DNA of 64,000 bases from Halococcus salsus (GTDB lineage: Archaea; Halobacteriota; Halobacteria; Halobacteriales; Halococcaceae). Every line of letters begins with the position of its first letter. Position 1 is the stretch's first letter. Positions 47,790-55,879 of this stretch are shown piece after piece. A program made the position numbers and the translations under genes. The notes beneath the pieces were generated by a model. It worked only from the letters and a program-made list of their open reading frames with translations, was not told the DNA's origin and did not search any database. The DNA lies in NCBI RefSeq assembly GCF_009900715.1, contig NZ_JAAAJC010000001.1:485216-549215 (forward strand), in the 5' to 3' direction.

Positions 47790-48877
47790 CCGACGACGAC
47801 CTCCTCGCGCGCCTGCTCGACGGCGACCACCGCGCGCTCGCGCGGGCGATCACCACCATCGAGAACCGCGCGCCGGGCCACCGCGACCTCGTCTCGGGCC
47901 TCTACGACCACACCGGGAACGCCGAGGTCATCGGCATCACCGGGAGTCCCGGGGCGGGCAAGTCCACCCTGGTCGACAAGGTGGCGAAGACGTACCGCGA
48001 CCAGGGCCTCACCGTCGGGATCATCGGCATCGACCCCTCCTCGCCGTTCACCGGTGGCGCGGTGCTCGGCGACCGGATCCGGATGGCCTCGAACATCGGC
48101 GACATGGACGTCTTCTTCCGGTCGATGAGCGCCCGTGGCAGCCTCGGCGGGGTCTCGATCGCGACCGCCGACGCCGTGAAGGCGCTCGACGCGTTCGGGA
48201 AGGACCGGATCATCGTCGAGACCGTCGGTGCGGGCCAGAACGAGGTCGACATCATCAAGACCGCCGACACGGTGACCGTATTACTCCAGCCGGGGAGCGG
48301 TGACGACGTCCAGATGCTGAAAGCGGGGATCCTCGAGATCGCCGACGTGTTCGTGGTCAACAAGGCCGACCTCGACGGCGCGAACAGGACGGTGCAGGAA
48401 CTCTCGGAGATGATCGGGCTCCGGGGGAGCGCCGGGAACGAGTCGACCGCCCGTCACGCGGACCACCACTCGGGCGAGGAGGCGGTCGCGCTCCAGCGGG
48501 CCGATAGCGATGCCGAGGCCGAAGACGAGAGCGGCTGGACACCGCCGATAATCGAGACGGTCGCCACCCGTGGGGAAGGGGTCGAGGAGTTCGTCGAGGC
48601 GCTCGCCGACCACCGCGCCCACCTCGAATCGACCGGCGAGATCGAGGCCAAGCGTCGTACGCGCTACGCCGAGGAGATCCGGACCCTGCTCCGCGAGGAC
48701 ACCGCCGACCTCCTGGCCGAAGAGATCGACGCCCGCGGGGGTATCGACGACCTCGCCGCGGCGGTCGCGGCGGGCGAGACCGACCCCTACGAGATCGCCG
48801 ACGACCTCCTCGACCCGATCGCCGAGTACGCCCGGCGGACCCGCGACACGGACACGGCCGAACCGCACCCGGAGTGA
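47786..48877 (+). CDS. meaB: Methylmalonyl-CoA mutase-associated GTPase MeaB
   Basis: 363 residues. The G-domain has GITGSPGAGKST (P-loop 53-61), DPSSPFTGGAVLGDRIRM, VETVGAGQNEVDI and VNKAD. It gates adenosylcobalamin loading of the mutase and protects it from inactivation, using GTP. A His/Asp/Ala-rich insert (about 216-250, containing RHADHHSGEE) is unlike the compact bacterial enzymes. It is translationally coupled to the cobalamin-binding subunit. Its frame stays open far upstream through the neighbouring genes, but those codons are antisense or off-frame noise. Confidence 0.93.
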   Translation: MTDDDLLARLLDGDHRALARAITTIENRAPGHRDLVSGLYDHTGNAEVIGITGSPGAGKSTLVDKVAKTYRDQGLTVGIIGIDPSSPFTGGAVLGDRIRMASNIGDMDVFFRSMSARGSLGGVSIATADAVKALDAFGKDRIIVETVGAGQNEVDIIKTADTVTVLLQPGSGDDVQMLKAGILEIADVFVVNKADLDGANRTVQELSEMIGLRGSAGNESTARHADHHSGEEAVALQRADSDAEAEDESGWTPPIIETVATRGEGVEEFVEALADHRAHLESTGEIEAKRRTRYAEEIRTLLREDTADLLAEEIDARGGIDDLAAAVAAGETDPYEIADDLLDPIAEYARRTRDTDTAEPHPE

Positions 48878-48970
48878 CGAAACGGAACGTTCTGTCCCGT
48901 CGGGTGACATTCGTTGCCTTACGGCCGCTGGAGTAGCATTCATTAAGAACCCCTCGGCCATACCCACGAC

Positions 48971-50299
48971 ATGAACCGCGAGACGGCGGAACCGCGGGTG
49001 GCAAAAATCCCCGGGGAGCGAGCACGCGAGTGGGTCGAGTACCACACCGAGCGCGCCGCGCCGAGCACCTACGTCTACGATTTCGTCTGGGACCGCACCG
49101 CCCCCGCCGAGGGCCCCTTCTGCACCGACGTCGACGGCAACGTCCTCCTCGATTTCACCAGCCACGTCGGGGCCGCACCGCTCGGCTACAACAATCCCCT
49201 CGTCCTCGACCCGATGCGCGAGTTCGACCTCGTCGACCCGCTCAAGATCGCGGGCCAGGACTTCTACGTCAGCGGCGGCGGGTCGCCCGAGAACCCCGAC
49301 CTCCCGGGGCCGACGGGGCTGATGGATCGTCTGCTCGACATCACCTCGCAGTACGGGATGGACAAGGTGTTCCTCTCGAACAGCGGGGCCGAAGCCGTCG
49401 AGAACGCGATCAAGATCTGCTACGACCATACGAAAGGAAAGTACGGGATCACCACCGAGGGCGCGTTCCACGGCCGCACGCTCGGCGCGCTCTCGCTCAA
49501 CCGCTCGAAGTCGGTCTACCGCCGCGACTACCCCGAGATCCCGAGCGTCCACACGATCCCGTTCTGTGACGACCGACACTGCGAGGCCGAGACGTGTTCG
49601 TGCGGCTTCTTCGGTGGCGAGACGACCGGCCTCGAACGGATGGTCGGGCCCGGCGGGTTCGTCGACCCCGAGGACGTGGCCTACCTGATCCTCGAACCGA
49701 TCCAGGGCGAGGGCGGCTATCGCCTCCCGAGCGAGGCGTTCATGGACGAGGTCGCGCGGGTGTGTGAGACCTACGACCTCACGCTGGTCGCCGACGAGAT
49801 CCAGTCGGGGATGGGGCGAACAGGAGAGATGTGGGCCGCCGACCACTACCCGATCGAGCCCGACGTGATCACCGCCGCGAAGGGACTCAGAGTAGGGGCC
49901 ACGATCTCCCGCTCGGACGTCTTTCCCGAAGAACGCGGCCGGATCTCCTCGACCTGGGGGGCGGGCGACGTCATCGCCTCGCTCCAGGGCGCGCTCACGC
50001 TCGACGCCATCCACGAACACGACCTCCTCCACAACGCGACCGAACGCGGTCGGCAGTTCGTGGAGTATCTCTCGGACGCCGATCCGGAGGGCGTCGTCGA
50101 CGTTCGCGGCAAGGGCCTCATGCTCGCCGTCGAGTTCGACACCCCCGAGCGCCGCGACGACGTCCTGCAGGCGGCGTTCGAACGCGGTCTGCTGACGCTC
50201 GCCTGCGGGCGGAAGGCGCTCCGGATCCTCCCGCCGCTCGACGTGACCCCGCGCGAGATCGACCTCGGCGTGAGCCTGCTGTGCGAGGCGATCGAGTAG
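48971..50299 (+). CDS. Class III aminotransferase with Cys-rich insert
   Basis: 442 residues, PLP fold type I. FLSNSGAEAVENAIK (PLP phosphate loop), AFHGRTLGALSL, LILEPIQGEGGY, VADEIQSGMGRTG and the Schiff-base Lys in TAAKGLRVG are clear. The group includes 4-aminobutyrate, ornithine and lysine aminotransferases and some amino-acid racemases, so substrate is open. An insert near residue 200 has four cysteines and a His (FCDDRHCEAETCSCGFF), a possible metal site. attcattaag about 30-40 bases upstream is a likely TATA region. Confidence 0.9.
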   Translation: MNRETAEPRVAKIPGERAREWVEYHTERAAPSTYVYDFVWDRTAPAEGPFCTDVDGNVLLDFTSHVGAAPLGYNNPLVLDPMREFDLVDPLKIAGQDFYVSGGGSPENPDLPGPTGLMDRLLDITSQYGMDKVFLSNSGAEAVENAIKICYDHTKGKYGITTEGAFHGRTLGALSLNRSKSVYRRDYPEIPSVHTIPFCDDRHCEAETCSCGFFGGETTGLERMVGPGGFVDPEDVAYLILEPIQGEGGYRLPSEAFMDEVARVCETYDLTLVADEIQSGMGRTGEMWAADHYPIEPDVITAAKGLRVGATISRSDVFPEERGRISSTWGAGDVIASLQGALTLDAIHEHDLLHNATERGRQFVEYLSDADPEGVVDVRGKGLMLAVEFDTPERRDDVLQAAFERGLLTLACGRKALRILPPLDVTPREIDLGVSLLCEAIE

Positions 50300-50311
50300 G
50301 CCCGTCCAGGC

Positions 50312-50353
50312 GCTGCTCGGCCCCGACCTGTTGCTGCTCGGCCCCGGCCTGTT
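50312..50353 (+). repeat. Two tandem 21-base repeats between genes
   Basis: gctgctcggccccgacctgtt is followed immediately by the same 21 bases with one change (a to g). It lies 12 bases after the aminotransferase stop. A T-poor, G/C-rich unit, so not a standard terminator; it may be slippage. Confidence 0.7.
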
Positions 50354-50410
50354 TCGAATCCCGTCTCCCTCGGTCGTTAGGGCTTTGCTCGTCGCTTGCC
50401 TTCCACACAC

Positions 50411-50992
50411 ATGAGCGACGACGCCGACGGTCGCCCGGGAAGCGACGGCGAACACGACCTCCAGGAGCGGTTCGGCACGAAGGCCCGCGCGCTCGCGTTC
50501 TACGACGGTAGCGTCTCCGACCGGCTCAACGACGTGATGGCGGCGTTCGTCCGCGAGCGGATCATGTTCTTCCTCTCCACGGCGGACGGCGACGGCAACA
50601 CCGACTGCTCGCCCCGGATCGGCCCGCGGGGGTTCGTGACGGTGCTCGACGACCGCCACCTCGCCTACCCCGAGTTCCGGGGCAACGGGGTCCAGGCCTC
50701 GCTCGGCAACATCCACGAGAACCCCCACGCGACGTTCCTCTTCGTCGACTGGTGGGACACGACGGTGGGACTCCACGTCAACGGCCGTGCCACGCTCCAC
50801 GACGAGGTCGACGGGGCCCACGACCCGACCGACGTGAACCGAACGAAGACGTGGGTCGAACTCGAAGTCGAGGAGGCCTACATCCACTGTGCGAAACACC
50901 TCCCACGGCTGTCGATCGAGGAATTCGACCCGCCGTGGGGCACCGACGACCCGAGCGCCAAACGGACCGGCTTCTTCGCCGACGTCGACTGA
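50411..50992 (+). CDS. Pyridoxamine 5'-phosphate oxidase-type flavin protein
   Basis: 193 residues, split-barrel FMN-binding fold. FFLSTADGDGNTDCSPR followed by GPRGFVTVLDDRHLAYP and GNGVQASLGNIHENPHATFLF match the PPOX family pattern for FMN phosphate and isoalloxazine contacts. The C-terminus has YIHCAKHLPRL, a CxKH motif typical of the group of putative oxidoreductases (COG3576-like). Its role could be quenching a reactive substrate or reducing F420/FMN. Context gives no hint. An in-frame start five codons earlier exists. Confidence 0.82.
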   Translation: MSDDADGRPGSDGEHDLQERFGTKARALAFYDGSVSDRLNDVMAAFVRERIMFFLSTADGDGNTDCSPRIGPRGFVTVLDDRHLAYPEFRGNGVQASLGNIHENPHATFLFVDWWDTTVGLHVNGRATLHDEVDGAHDPTDVNRTKTWVELEVEEAYIHCAKHLPRLSIEEFDPPWGTDDPSAKRTGFFADVD

Positions 50993-51027
50993 CCCCTCGA
51001 TACCGGCTGTAGCGGGTAAAACAGGGG

Positions 51028-51036
51028 TTTTTATAG
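51028..51036 (+). promoter_or_regulatory. TATA box for the glycosyltransferase gene
   Basis: tttttatag lies 23-31 bases before the ATG at 51059, matching a strong leaderless haloarchaeal promoter. Confidence 0.65.
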
Positions 51037-51058
51037 CGAGACGGGGTATCGGTCGTTC

Positions 51059-52051
51059 ATGCAGCTTTCGGTGGTCGTGCCGACGCTCAACGCTCGGCGA
51101 CGGCTCGTGGCGTGTCTCGACGCGCTCGCTGCGGTGGCCCCCGAGAGCGAGGTGGTCGTCGTCAACGGCCCGTCGGCCGACGGAACCACCGGTATCGTTC
51201 GCGAGCGCGAGGACGTCGACGTGCTGGTCGAGGTCGCCGACCGGAACGTGAACGTGATGCGCAACGCCGGGATCGAACACGCGGACGGCGACCGGATCGC
51301 GTTCGTGGGCCAGGGTCGAACGGTCGCCGCGGGCTGGCTCGCCGCGCTCGCCGACGGCTTCACCGGCGACCACGTCCACCCCCGAAATCACACGTTCGCG
51401 GAGGGCTACTCGCTCCCCGAACGCTCCTCGATAGGGGCGGTCACGGGTCCCACGTTGCCGACCGAGGGGCCGGCCCCCGAGACCCGCGCCATCGCGGGTC
51501 GGGAGGTGACCTACTTCGACGGCTTCAACGTGGCGTTCTCGTGCGAGGCGCTCGACGGGCTCGACGGCTTCGACGAGTACCTCGAAACCGGCGGCTCGCG
51601 CGACCTCGCCCACCGGCTCGCCGCCGCCGGCTACGACGTGGCCTGGCGCGACGGCATGGCGGTCCGGCGGGGCGTGAAAGCCCCACAGCGTGGCGACCCG
51701 GGAACGCCCGTGCCGCACGCCCTCTCCGACGGCGGGCAGGCCGAGCGCGACTGGTACTGGAAGTACCGGGCGCTCGCCTACCGCCTCGTCAAGAACTACG
51801 GGCTCCGACCGACCACGGCACGACGGCTGTTGAGCCACGCCGGCAGCGACGCCGCGGCGGAGCTTCGCGACATCGTCCGCGGAGAGGCGACCCCCTCCGG
51901 CTGGGCCGCCACCGGCCGGGACGTGATAACCGGCACCGCCCGGGGGCAAGCGGGAGGCGTCCTCGCCCGGTGGCGCGACCGGGGTCGGCGGAACCCCCGC
52001 GGGGTCTCCTCGCGGTCGGACCGCGCGGTGGCGGTCTACGACCGTCGGTGA
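51059..52051 (+). CDS. Glycosyltransferase family 2 protein, atypical metal motif
   Basis: 330 residues. The N-terminal GT-A core is recognisable: [20 protein letters not shown] (3-22), [11 protein letters not shown] and [17 protein letters not shown]. The usual D-x-D metal motif is replaced by [12 protein letters not shown], so catalysis may differ. The second half is basic and lacks membrane helices ([19 protein letters not shown]). It would transfer sugar to lipids or proteins at the membrane face, as inferred from the family. It lies directly upstream of a thermosome gene with its own promoter. Confidence 0.8.
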   Translation: MQLSVVVPTLNARRRLVACLDALAAVAPESEVVVVNGPSADGTTGIVREREDVDVLVEVADRNVNVMRNAGIEHADGDRIAFVGQGRTVAAGWLAALADGFTGDHVHPRNHTFAEGYSLPERSSIGAVTGPTLPTEGPAPETRAIAGREVTYFDGFNVAFSCEALDGLDGFDEYLETGGSRDLAHRLAAAGYDVAWRDGMAVRRGVKAPQRGDPGTPVPHALSDGGQAERDWYWKYRALAYRLVKNYGLRPTTARRLLSHAGSDAAAELRDIVRGEATPSGWAATGRDVITGTARGQAGGVLARWRDRGRRNPRGVSSRSDRAVAVYDRR

Positions 52052-52103
52052 GGGCGGGGGCTCGCGCCACGCCGTGTCACACCATCCCGTCCACGTCCGG
52101 CGC

Positions 52104-52108
52104 TTTTT
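52104..52108 (+). terminator. T-run after the glycosyltransferase gene
   Basis: A run of five T (ggcgctttttcg) lies 53 bases after the glycosyltransferase stop and just before the thermosome promoter, as archaeal intrinsic terminators do. Confidence 0.45.
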
Positions 52109-52124
52109 CGAGCCGGGTTGAAAA

Positions 52125-52134
52125 AATTTATATA
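52125..52134 (+). promoter_or_regulatory. TATA box and SD site for the thermosome gene
   Basis: aatttatata is the strongest TATA-like element in the window, 35-44 bases before the ATG at 52169. It leaves a short leader in which ggtgagg, about 12 bases before the ATG, can act as a ribosome binding site. Haloarchaeal chaperonin promoters are heat-inducible, so regulation by heat is expected though not visible. Confidence 0.65.
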
Positions 52135-52168
52135 GAACCGCAAACGACCCACTGGTGAGGATTCCATC

Positions 52169-53752
52169 ATGGCACAGCAACAGCGAATGGGTGGACAGCC
52201 CATGTTCATCCTGAGCGAGGACACGCAGCGCACCCGCGGACAGGACGCCCAGAGCTCGAACATCGCCGCCGGGAAGGCGGTCTCGCAGGCCGTACGCACG
52301 ACGCTCGGTCCACGCGGCATGGACAAGATGCTCGTCTCGGACGCCGGCGACGTCGTCATCACCAACGACGGCGCGACCATCCTCGGCGAGATGGACATCG
52401 AGCATCCCGCCGCCCAGATGATCGTCGAAGTCGCCGAGACCCAGGAGGACGAGGTCGGTGACGGGACGACGACGGCGGCCGTGCTCTCCGGTCAGCTGCT
52501 CGCGAAGGCCGAGAACCTGCTCGACGACGACGTCCACCCGACGACGATCGTCGAGGGGTACAACGAGGCCGCCGCGCTGGCCAACGAAGCGGTCGAGGGG
52601 CTCGTCCTCGACGCCGACGACCTCGACGACGACCGGCTCCGAGCCGTGGCCCGCACCTCGATGACCGGGAAGGGCACCGGCGACGTGAACGCGGAGGCGC
52701 TCGCCGAGACGGTCGTGGACGCCGTTCGCCAGGTCGAGGGCGACGACGGCGTCGCGCGAAACGAGATCTCAGTGCGAACCCAGACCGGTGCGGCCTCCAG
52801 CGCCACCGAACTCGTCGAGGGCGTCATCAGCGAGGAGGAGCCGGTCCGCGAGGACATGCCGACCAGCGTGGAAGACGCCTCGATCGCCGTGCTCGACGTC
52901 GAGTTCGACATCCGTGAGTCGAGCGTCGACGCCGAGTACGACGTCACGAACATCGACCAGCTCAACGCCGCGCTCGACGCCGAAGAGAAACAGTTCAAGC
53001 AGTACGCCGAGAAGCTCGCCGACCTCGACGTCGACGTCGCGTTTGTCACCGAGAGCATCGAGGACCGCGCGGCGGCCTCCCTCGCCGAGGAGGGCATCCT
53101 CGCCTTCGAATCGGTCGGCGACGACGAGGCGAAGTCCATCACCCAGGTCACCGGCGCGAGCCGCGTCGGCGCGATCGACGACCTCGAAAGCGACGACCTC
53201 GGTAACGCCGAGTCGGTCAGCGTCGAGTCCTACGGCGACGACGACCTCGCCTTCGTCGAGGGCGGTGCGGCCGCCGAGTCCGTCACCGTCTTCGCCCGCG
53301 GCAGCACCGACCACGTCACCGACGAACTCGAACGCGCGCTCAACGACGGGCTCGACGTCGTGACCGCCGCGCTCGACGCCGGTGGTGTCGTCCCCGGCGG
53401 CGGCGCGAGCGAGATCGCGATCGCCGACCACATCCGCGACCGCGCGGCCAGCATCGAGGGCCGCCGCCAGCTCGCGGTCGAGGCGTTCGCCGACGCGATC
53501 GACGTCCTCCCGCGCACGCTCGCCGAGAACACCGGGATGGACCCGATCGACGCGCTCGTCGACCTCCGCTCCCGTCACGACAGCGAGGGTCGCGCCGGCA
53601 TCATCTCCGAGGGTCAGACCGGCCAGGTCACCGACCCCGTCGAGGCCGGCGTCTTCGACCCCGCGGCCGTGAAGTACGAAGCGCTCGAGTCCGCCACCGA
53701 GGCCGCGACGATGATCGTCCGGATCGACGACGTGATCTCGGCCGACAACTGA
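52169..53752 (+). CDS. Thermosome (group II chaperonin) subunit, no GGM tail
   Basis: 527 residues. ATP-dependent folding chamber subunit. The motifs are [38 protein letters not shown] and [15 protein letters not shown]. The apical domain has typical acidic character. Subunits are usually about 550-560 residues with a C-terminal Gly-Gly-Met repeat; this one stops at [10 protein letters not shown] with no such tail, as seen for some haloarchaeal paralogues (for example Cct3 of Haloferax, from memory). It is likely a third or minor ring subunit. Confidence 0.95.
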   Translation: MAQQQRMGGQPMFILSEDTQRTRGQDAQSSNIAAGKAVSQAVRTTLGPRGMDKMLVSDAGDVVITNDGATILGEMDIEHPAAQMIVEVAETQEDEVGDGTTTAAVLSGQLLAKAENLLDDDVHPTTIVEGYNEAAALANEAVEGLVLDADDLDDDRLRAVARTSMTGKGTGDVNAEALAETVVDAVRQVEGDDGVARNEISVRTQTGAASSATELVEGVISEEEPVREDMPTSVEDASIAVLDVEFDIRESSVDAEYDVTNIDQLNAALDAEEKQFKQYAEKLADLDVDVAFVTESIEDRAAASLAEEGILAFESVGDDEAKSITQVTGASRVGAIDDLESDDLGNAESVSVESYGDDDLAFVEGGAAAESVTVFARGSTDHVTDELERALNDGLDVVTAALDAGGVVPGGGASEIAIADHIRDRAASIEGRRQLAVEAFADAIDVLPRTLAENTGMDPIDALVDLRSRHDSEGRAGIISEGQTGQVTDPVEAGVFDPAAVKYEALESATEAATMIVRIDDVISADN

Positions 53753-53778
53753 CGCGAGCCGAACGACCAACCACGAAA

Positions 53779-53783
53779 TTTTT
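53779..53783. terminator. T-run between convergent genes
   Basis: aaatttttca, a five-T run 26 bases after the thermosome stop, ends at the stop codon of the convergent gene. It could end the chaperonin transcript. Confidence 0.45.
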
Positions 53784-54394
53784 CACCCGATAGTCGGGAG
53801 CCGCCAGTCCCCGCGGAGCGCGAGCACCCGAAGCGCGAACACGACGACGGCACACCCGAGCGTCGCGGAGCCGGTGGCGACGTCGAACCGGGTCGCAATC
53901 CAGAACGCCGCCCCACCGACCACGGCGGGCGTCGCGTAGAAATCCTCGTGAAGAACGGCGGGCACGCGTCCGAGGAGGACGTCGGCGAGGCTCCCGCCAC
54001 CGACCCCCGTGAGCGCCGCGAGGACCACGACACCGAACGCCGAGAGGTCCGCGTCGATGCCGACGAGCGCCCCGGTGGCGGCGAACGCCGCGAGACCGAC
54101 CGCGTCCGAGAGGGCGACGACCGGGTGGCCCCGGACCCGTCCCCCGAGCAGCCACGCGAGAACGACGGCGATGACCACGCCCGCGAACGCGAGACCCACG
54201 TCGGTGGTCGTCCGAAGTGCGACCGGGATCCGGCCGACGAGGGCGTCCCGGACGATACCGCCGCCGAGCGCGGTCAGGGTCCCGAGAACGGTCACGCCGA
54301 ACAGGTCGAGGTCGGCGTCGACCCCCTTCAGCGCCCCGGCGGCGGCGAACGCGAGCAGCCCCACCGCGTTCATCGCCCCGAACGCGTCGACCAT
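53783..54394 (-). CDS. UPF0126/TRIC-type membrane protein
   Basis: 203 residues, about seven helices in two internally similar halves (GLLAFAAAGALKGVDADLDL and GLAAFAATGALVGIDADLSA, each followed by a GGG motif: LTALGGGIVRD, LTGVGGGSLAD). This matches UPF0126, prokaryotic relatives of TRIC cation channels. Potassium movement for osmotic balance fits a salt-in organism but is inferred. ATG at 54394 overlaps the previous gene's stop (TGATG), so it is coupled to that gene. Confidence 0.9.
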   Translation of the reverse strand: MVDAFGAMNAVGLLAFAAAGALKGVDADLDLFGVTVLGTLTALGGGIVRDALVGRIPVALRTTTDVGLAFAGVVIAVVLAWLLGGRVRGHPVVALSDAVGLAAFAATGALVGIDADLSAFGVVVLAALTGVGGGSLADVLLGRVPAVLHEDFYATPAVVGGAAFWIATRFDVATGSATLGCAVVVFALRVLALRGDWRLPTIG

Positions 54395-55158
54395 CACACG
54401 AACGCGAGCACGACCGGGTCACCCACCCCGACGCCGAACGCCTCCACACCCCGACCTCGATTCACCGCGAGTTCGACGTTCCCGTGACTGCCGACGGTGA
54501 CGAGCCGGTCGCCGGGCTCGACGTGGGCGTACGACCGTTCGACCCGTACCGACTCGCCGTCGAGTTCGATCTCCTCGCCGAACCGGCCGTCGAGCACGCT
54601 CCCCGGAACGTTCGTGATGGCGTTCCCGAAGCCGTCGACCACGAGGATCGCTCCCGTTGCGGTTCCGTCGTCGACCGTCGGCTCGGGGAACGCCAGCGAT
54701 TCGATCTCGTCGACCGGTTCGTAGCCATCGAGGCTCTCGATGGCGTCGATATCGGCCTCGTGGACCGCCGCCGCGGCGGGTGCGAACACGTCCCGGCCGT
54801 GGAAGGTCGCGCTCGCGGCGTCGTCCTCGATCGCGAACGCCTCGAAATCTTCACCCCCTTCGGCGAGCCGTCGGGCGGCGGGAACGAGCACCCCGTTGTC
54901 CGGGCCGACGAGGACGTGGTCGCCGGCACGCACCACCAGTGCCGCGCGGTCGGTGCCGACGCCCGGGTCGACCACCACGAGGTGGACGGCGGGCGGGAAG
55001 GTCGGGAGTACCTCGCGGAGCCAGAAGGCGGTCGTGCGAACGTCCTGCCGTGGGAAGTCGTGGGCGACGTCGACGAGTCGGGCGTCCGTCCGACCGAGGA
55101 TCACGCCCTTCATCGCCGCCGGGTAGGGCGAACCGAAGTCCGAACTCAGCGTGATCAC
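54394..55158 (-). CDS. SAM hydroxide adenosyltransferase (DUF62 family)
   Basis: 254 residues. Family enzymes hydrolyse S-adenosylmethionine to adenosine and methionine. TLSSDFGSPYPAAMKGVI opens the protein, VVDPGVGTDRAALVV and VGPDNGVLVPAA form the SAM site, and a second domain carries VDGFGNAITNVPG. SAM salvage or control of SAM levels is the likely role. It lies two bases after nadM and overlaps the membrane protein gene downstream, forming one operon. Confidence 0.92.
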   Translation of the reverse strand: MITLSSDFGSPYPAAMKGVILGRTDARLVDVAHDFPRQDVRTTAFWLREVLPTFPPAVHLVVVDPGVGTDRAALVVRAGDHVLVGPDNGVLVPAARRLAEGGEDFEAFAIEDDAASATFHGRDVFAPAAAAVHEADIDAIESLDGYEPVDEIESLAFPEPTVDDGTATGAILVVDGFGNAITNVPGSVLDGRFGEEIELDGESVRVERSYAHVEPGDRLVTVGSHGNVELAVNRGRGVEAFGVGVGDPVVLAFV

Positions 55159-55160
55159 GG

Positions 55161-55712
55161 TTACTCGGGGTCGGTGGAGCCGCTGGGGTTCGGTTGTGCG
55201 GCGGCCCCGTCGGTGTCACTCACCCGTTGGATACGCTCGATCCCGTCGATCTCCGCAACGATGTCGACCACGGCGGGCGGCACGAGTTCGCGCCAGCCCT
55301 CGTCGACGATCATCCGTTTCCTGATCTCGGAGCCTTCGAGCTTCTCGCGATCGAACATCGGCGACTGCTGGACCTCCATACCGGCCTCCGAGAACAGCTG
55401 GACGACGAGCGGGTTGTTCGAGTAGGCGACGTCGAAGGTCGGCGACATGCTCCGGACGTGGGAAACCCAGACCGCGTTCCGATTGAGGTCCTCGATCGGC
55501 ACCGGATAGATGACGAGGTCCGAGTCGGCGAGCGATTTCGTGATCATCATGATCCGCTCGCCCGCGGTGAAGGGGTCGTGACGGGTGTGGGAGTCGTCGG
55601 CGCTCCCGATCCCGAGCACGAGTTCGTCGACCTCCTTCGCGATGTGTTCGACCATCCGATGATGGCCGTCGTGGTAGGGCTGGAATCGACCGATGTAAAA
55701 GCCCCGTCTCAT
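55161..55712 (-). CDS. nadM: Nicotinamide-nucleotide adenylyltransferase
   Basis: 183 residues, nucleotidyl transferase fold. GRFQPYHDGHHRMVEHI (8-24) contains the HxGH-like motif and SEIRKRM is the ISxxxR motif that binds ATP phosphates. It joins nicotinamide mononucleotide and ATP to give NAD. Complete apart from a variable Pro/Ser/Thr tail. The window thus has nadM and nadE, two ends of NAD synthesis 32 kb apart. Confidence 0.94.
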   Translation of the reverse strand: MRRGFYIGRFQPYHDGHHRMVEHIAKEVDELVLGIGSADDSHTRHDPFTAGERIMMITKSLADSDLVIYPVPIEDLNRNAVWVSHVRSMSPTFDVAYSNNPLVVQLFSEAGMEVQQSPMFDREKLEGSEIRKRMIVDEGWRELVPPAVVDIVAEIDGIERIQRVSDTDGAAAQPNPSGSTDPE

Positions 55713-55731
55713 ATCCGTCCGTGGGACGGCG

Positions 55732-55742
55732 TGTATTTAAGT
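55732..55742 (-). promoter_or_regulatory. TATA box for the nadM operon
   Basis: On the minus strand, acttaaataca lies 20-30 bases before the nadM ATG at 55712, fitting a leaderless transcript. Confidence 0.6.
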
Positions 55743-55831
55743 CCGTTCAGTCGTCGGTCGGGGCGCGAATCCCGTCGAGCGAGGCTGTCGGGACCGGAGA
55801 CGGTGGTGTGACGCCGGTCGCCGAGGGGAGA

Positions 55832-55840
55832 AAGTATATC
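55832..55840 (+). promoter_or_regulatory. TATA box for lonB
   Basis: aagtatatc lies 40-48 bases before the ATG at 55880, leaving a leader of about 20 bases. Confidence 0.55.
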
Positions 55841-55879
55841 AGTAAACGTGCCCTCCGATCGCTTGTTAGAGCCAGTCAC

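Noticed and set aside
48281-52537. A 1418-codon open frame on the minus strand across several genes
   Set aside because: It is antisense to MeaB, the aminotransferase, the flavin protein, the glycosyltransferase and the thermosome. G+C-rich codon bias leaves antisense frames open, and the translation is low-complexity Arg/Val/Gly/Asp with no domains.
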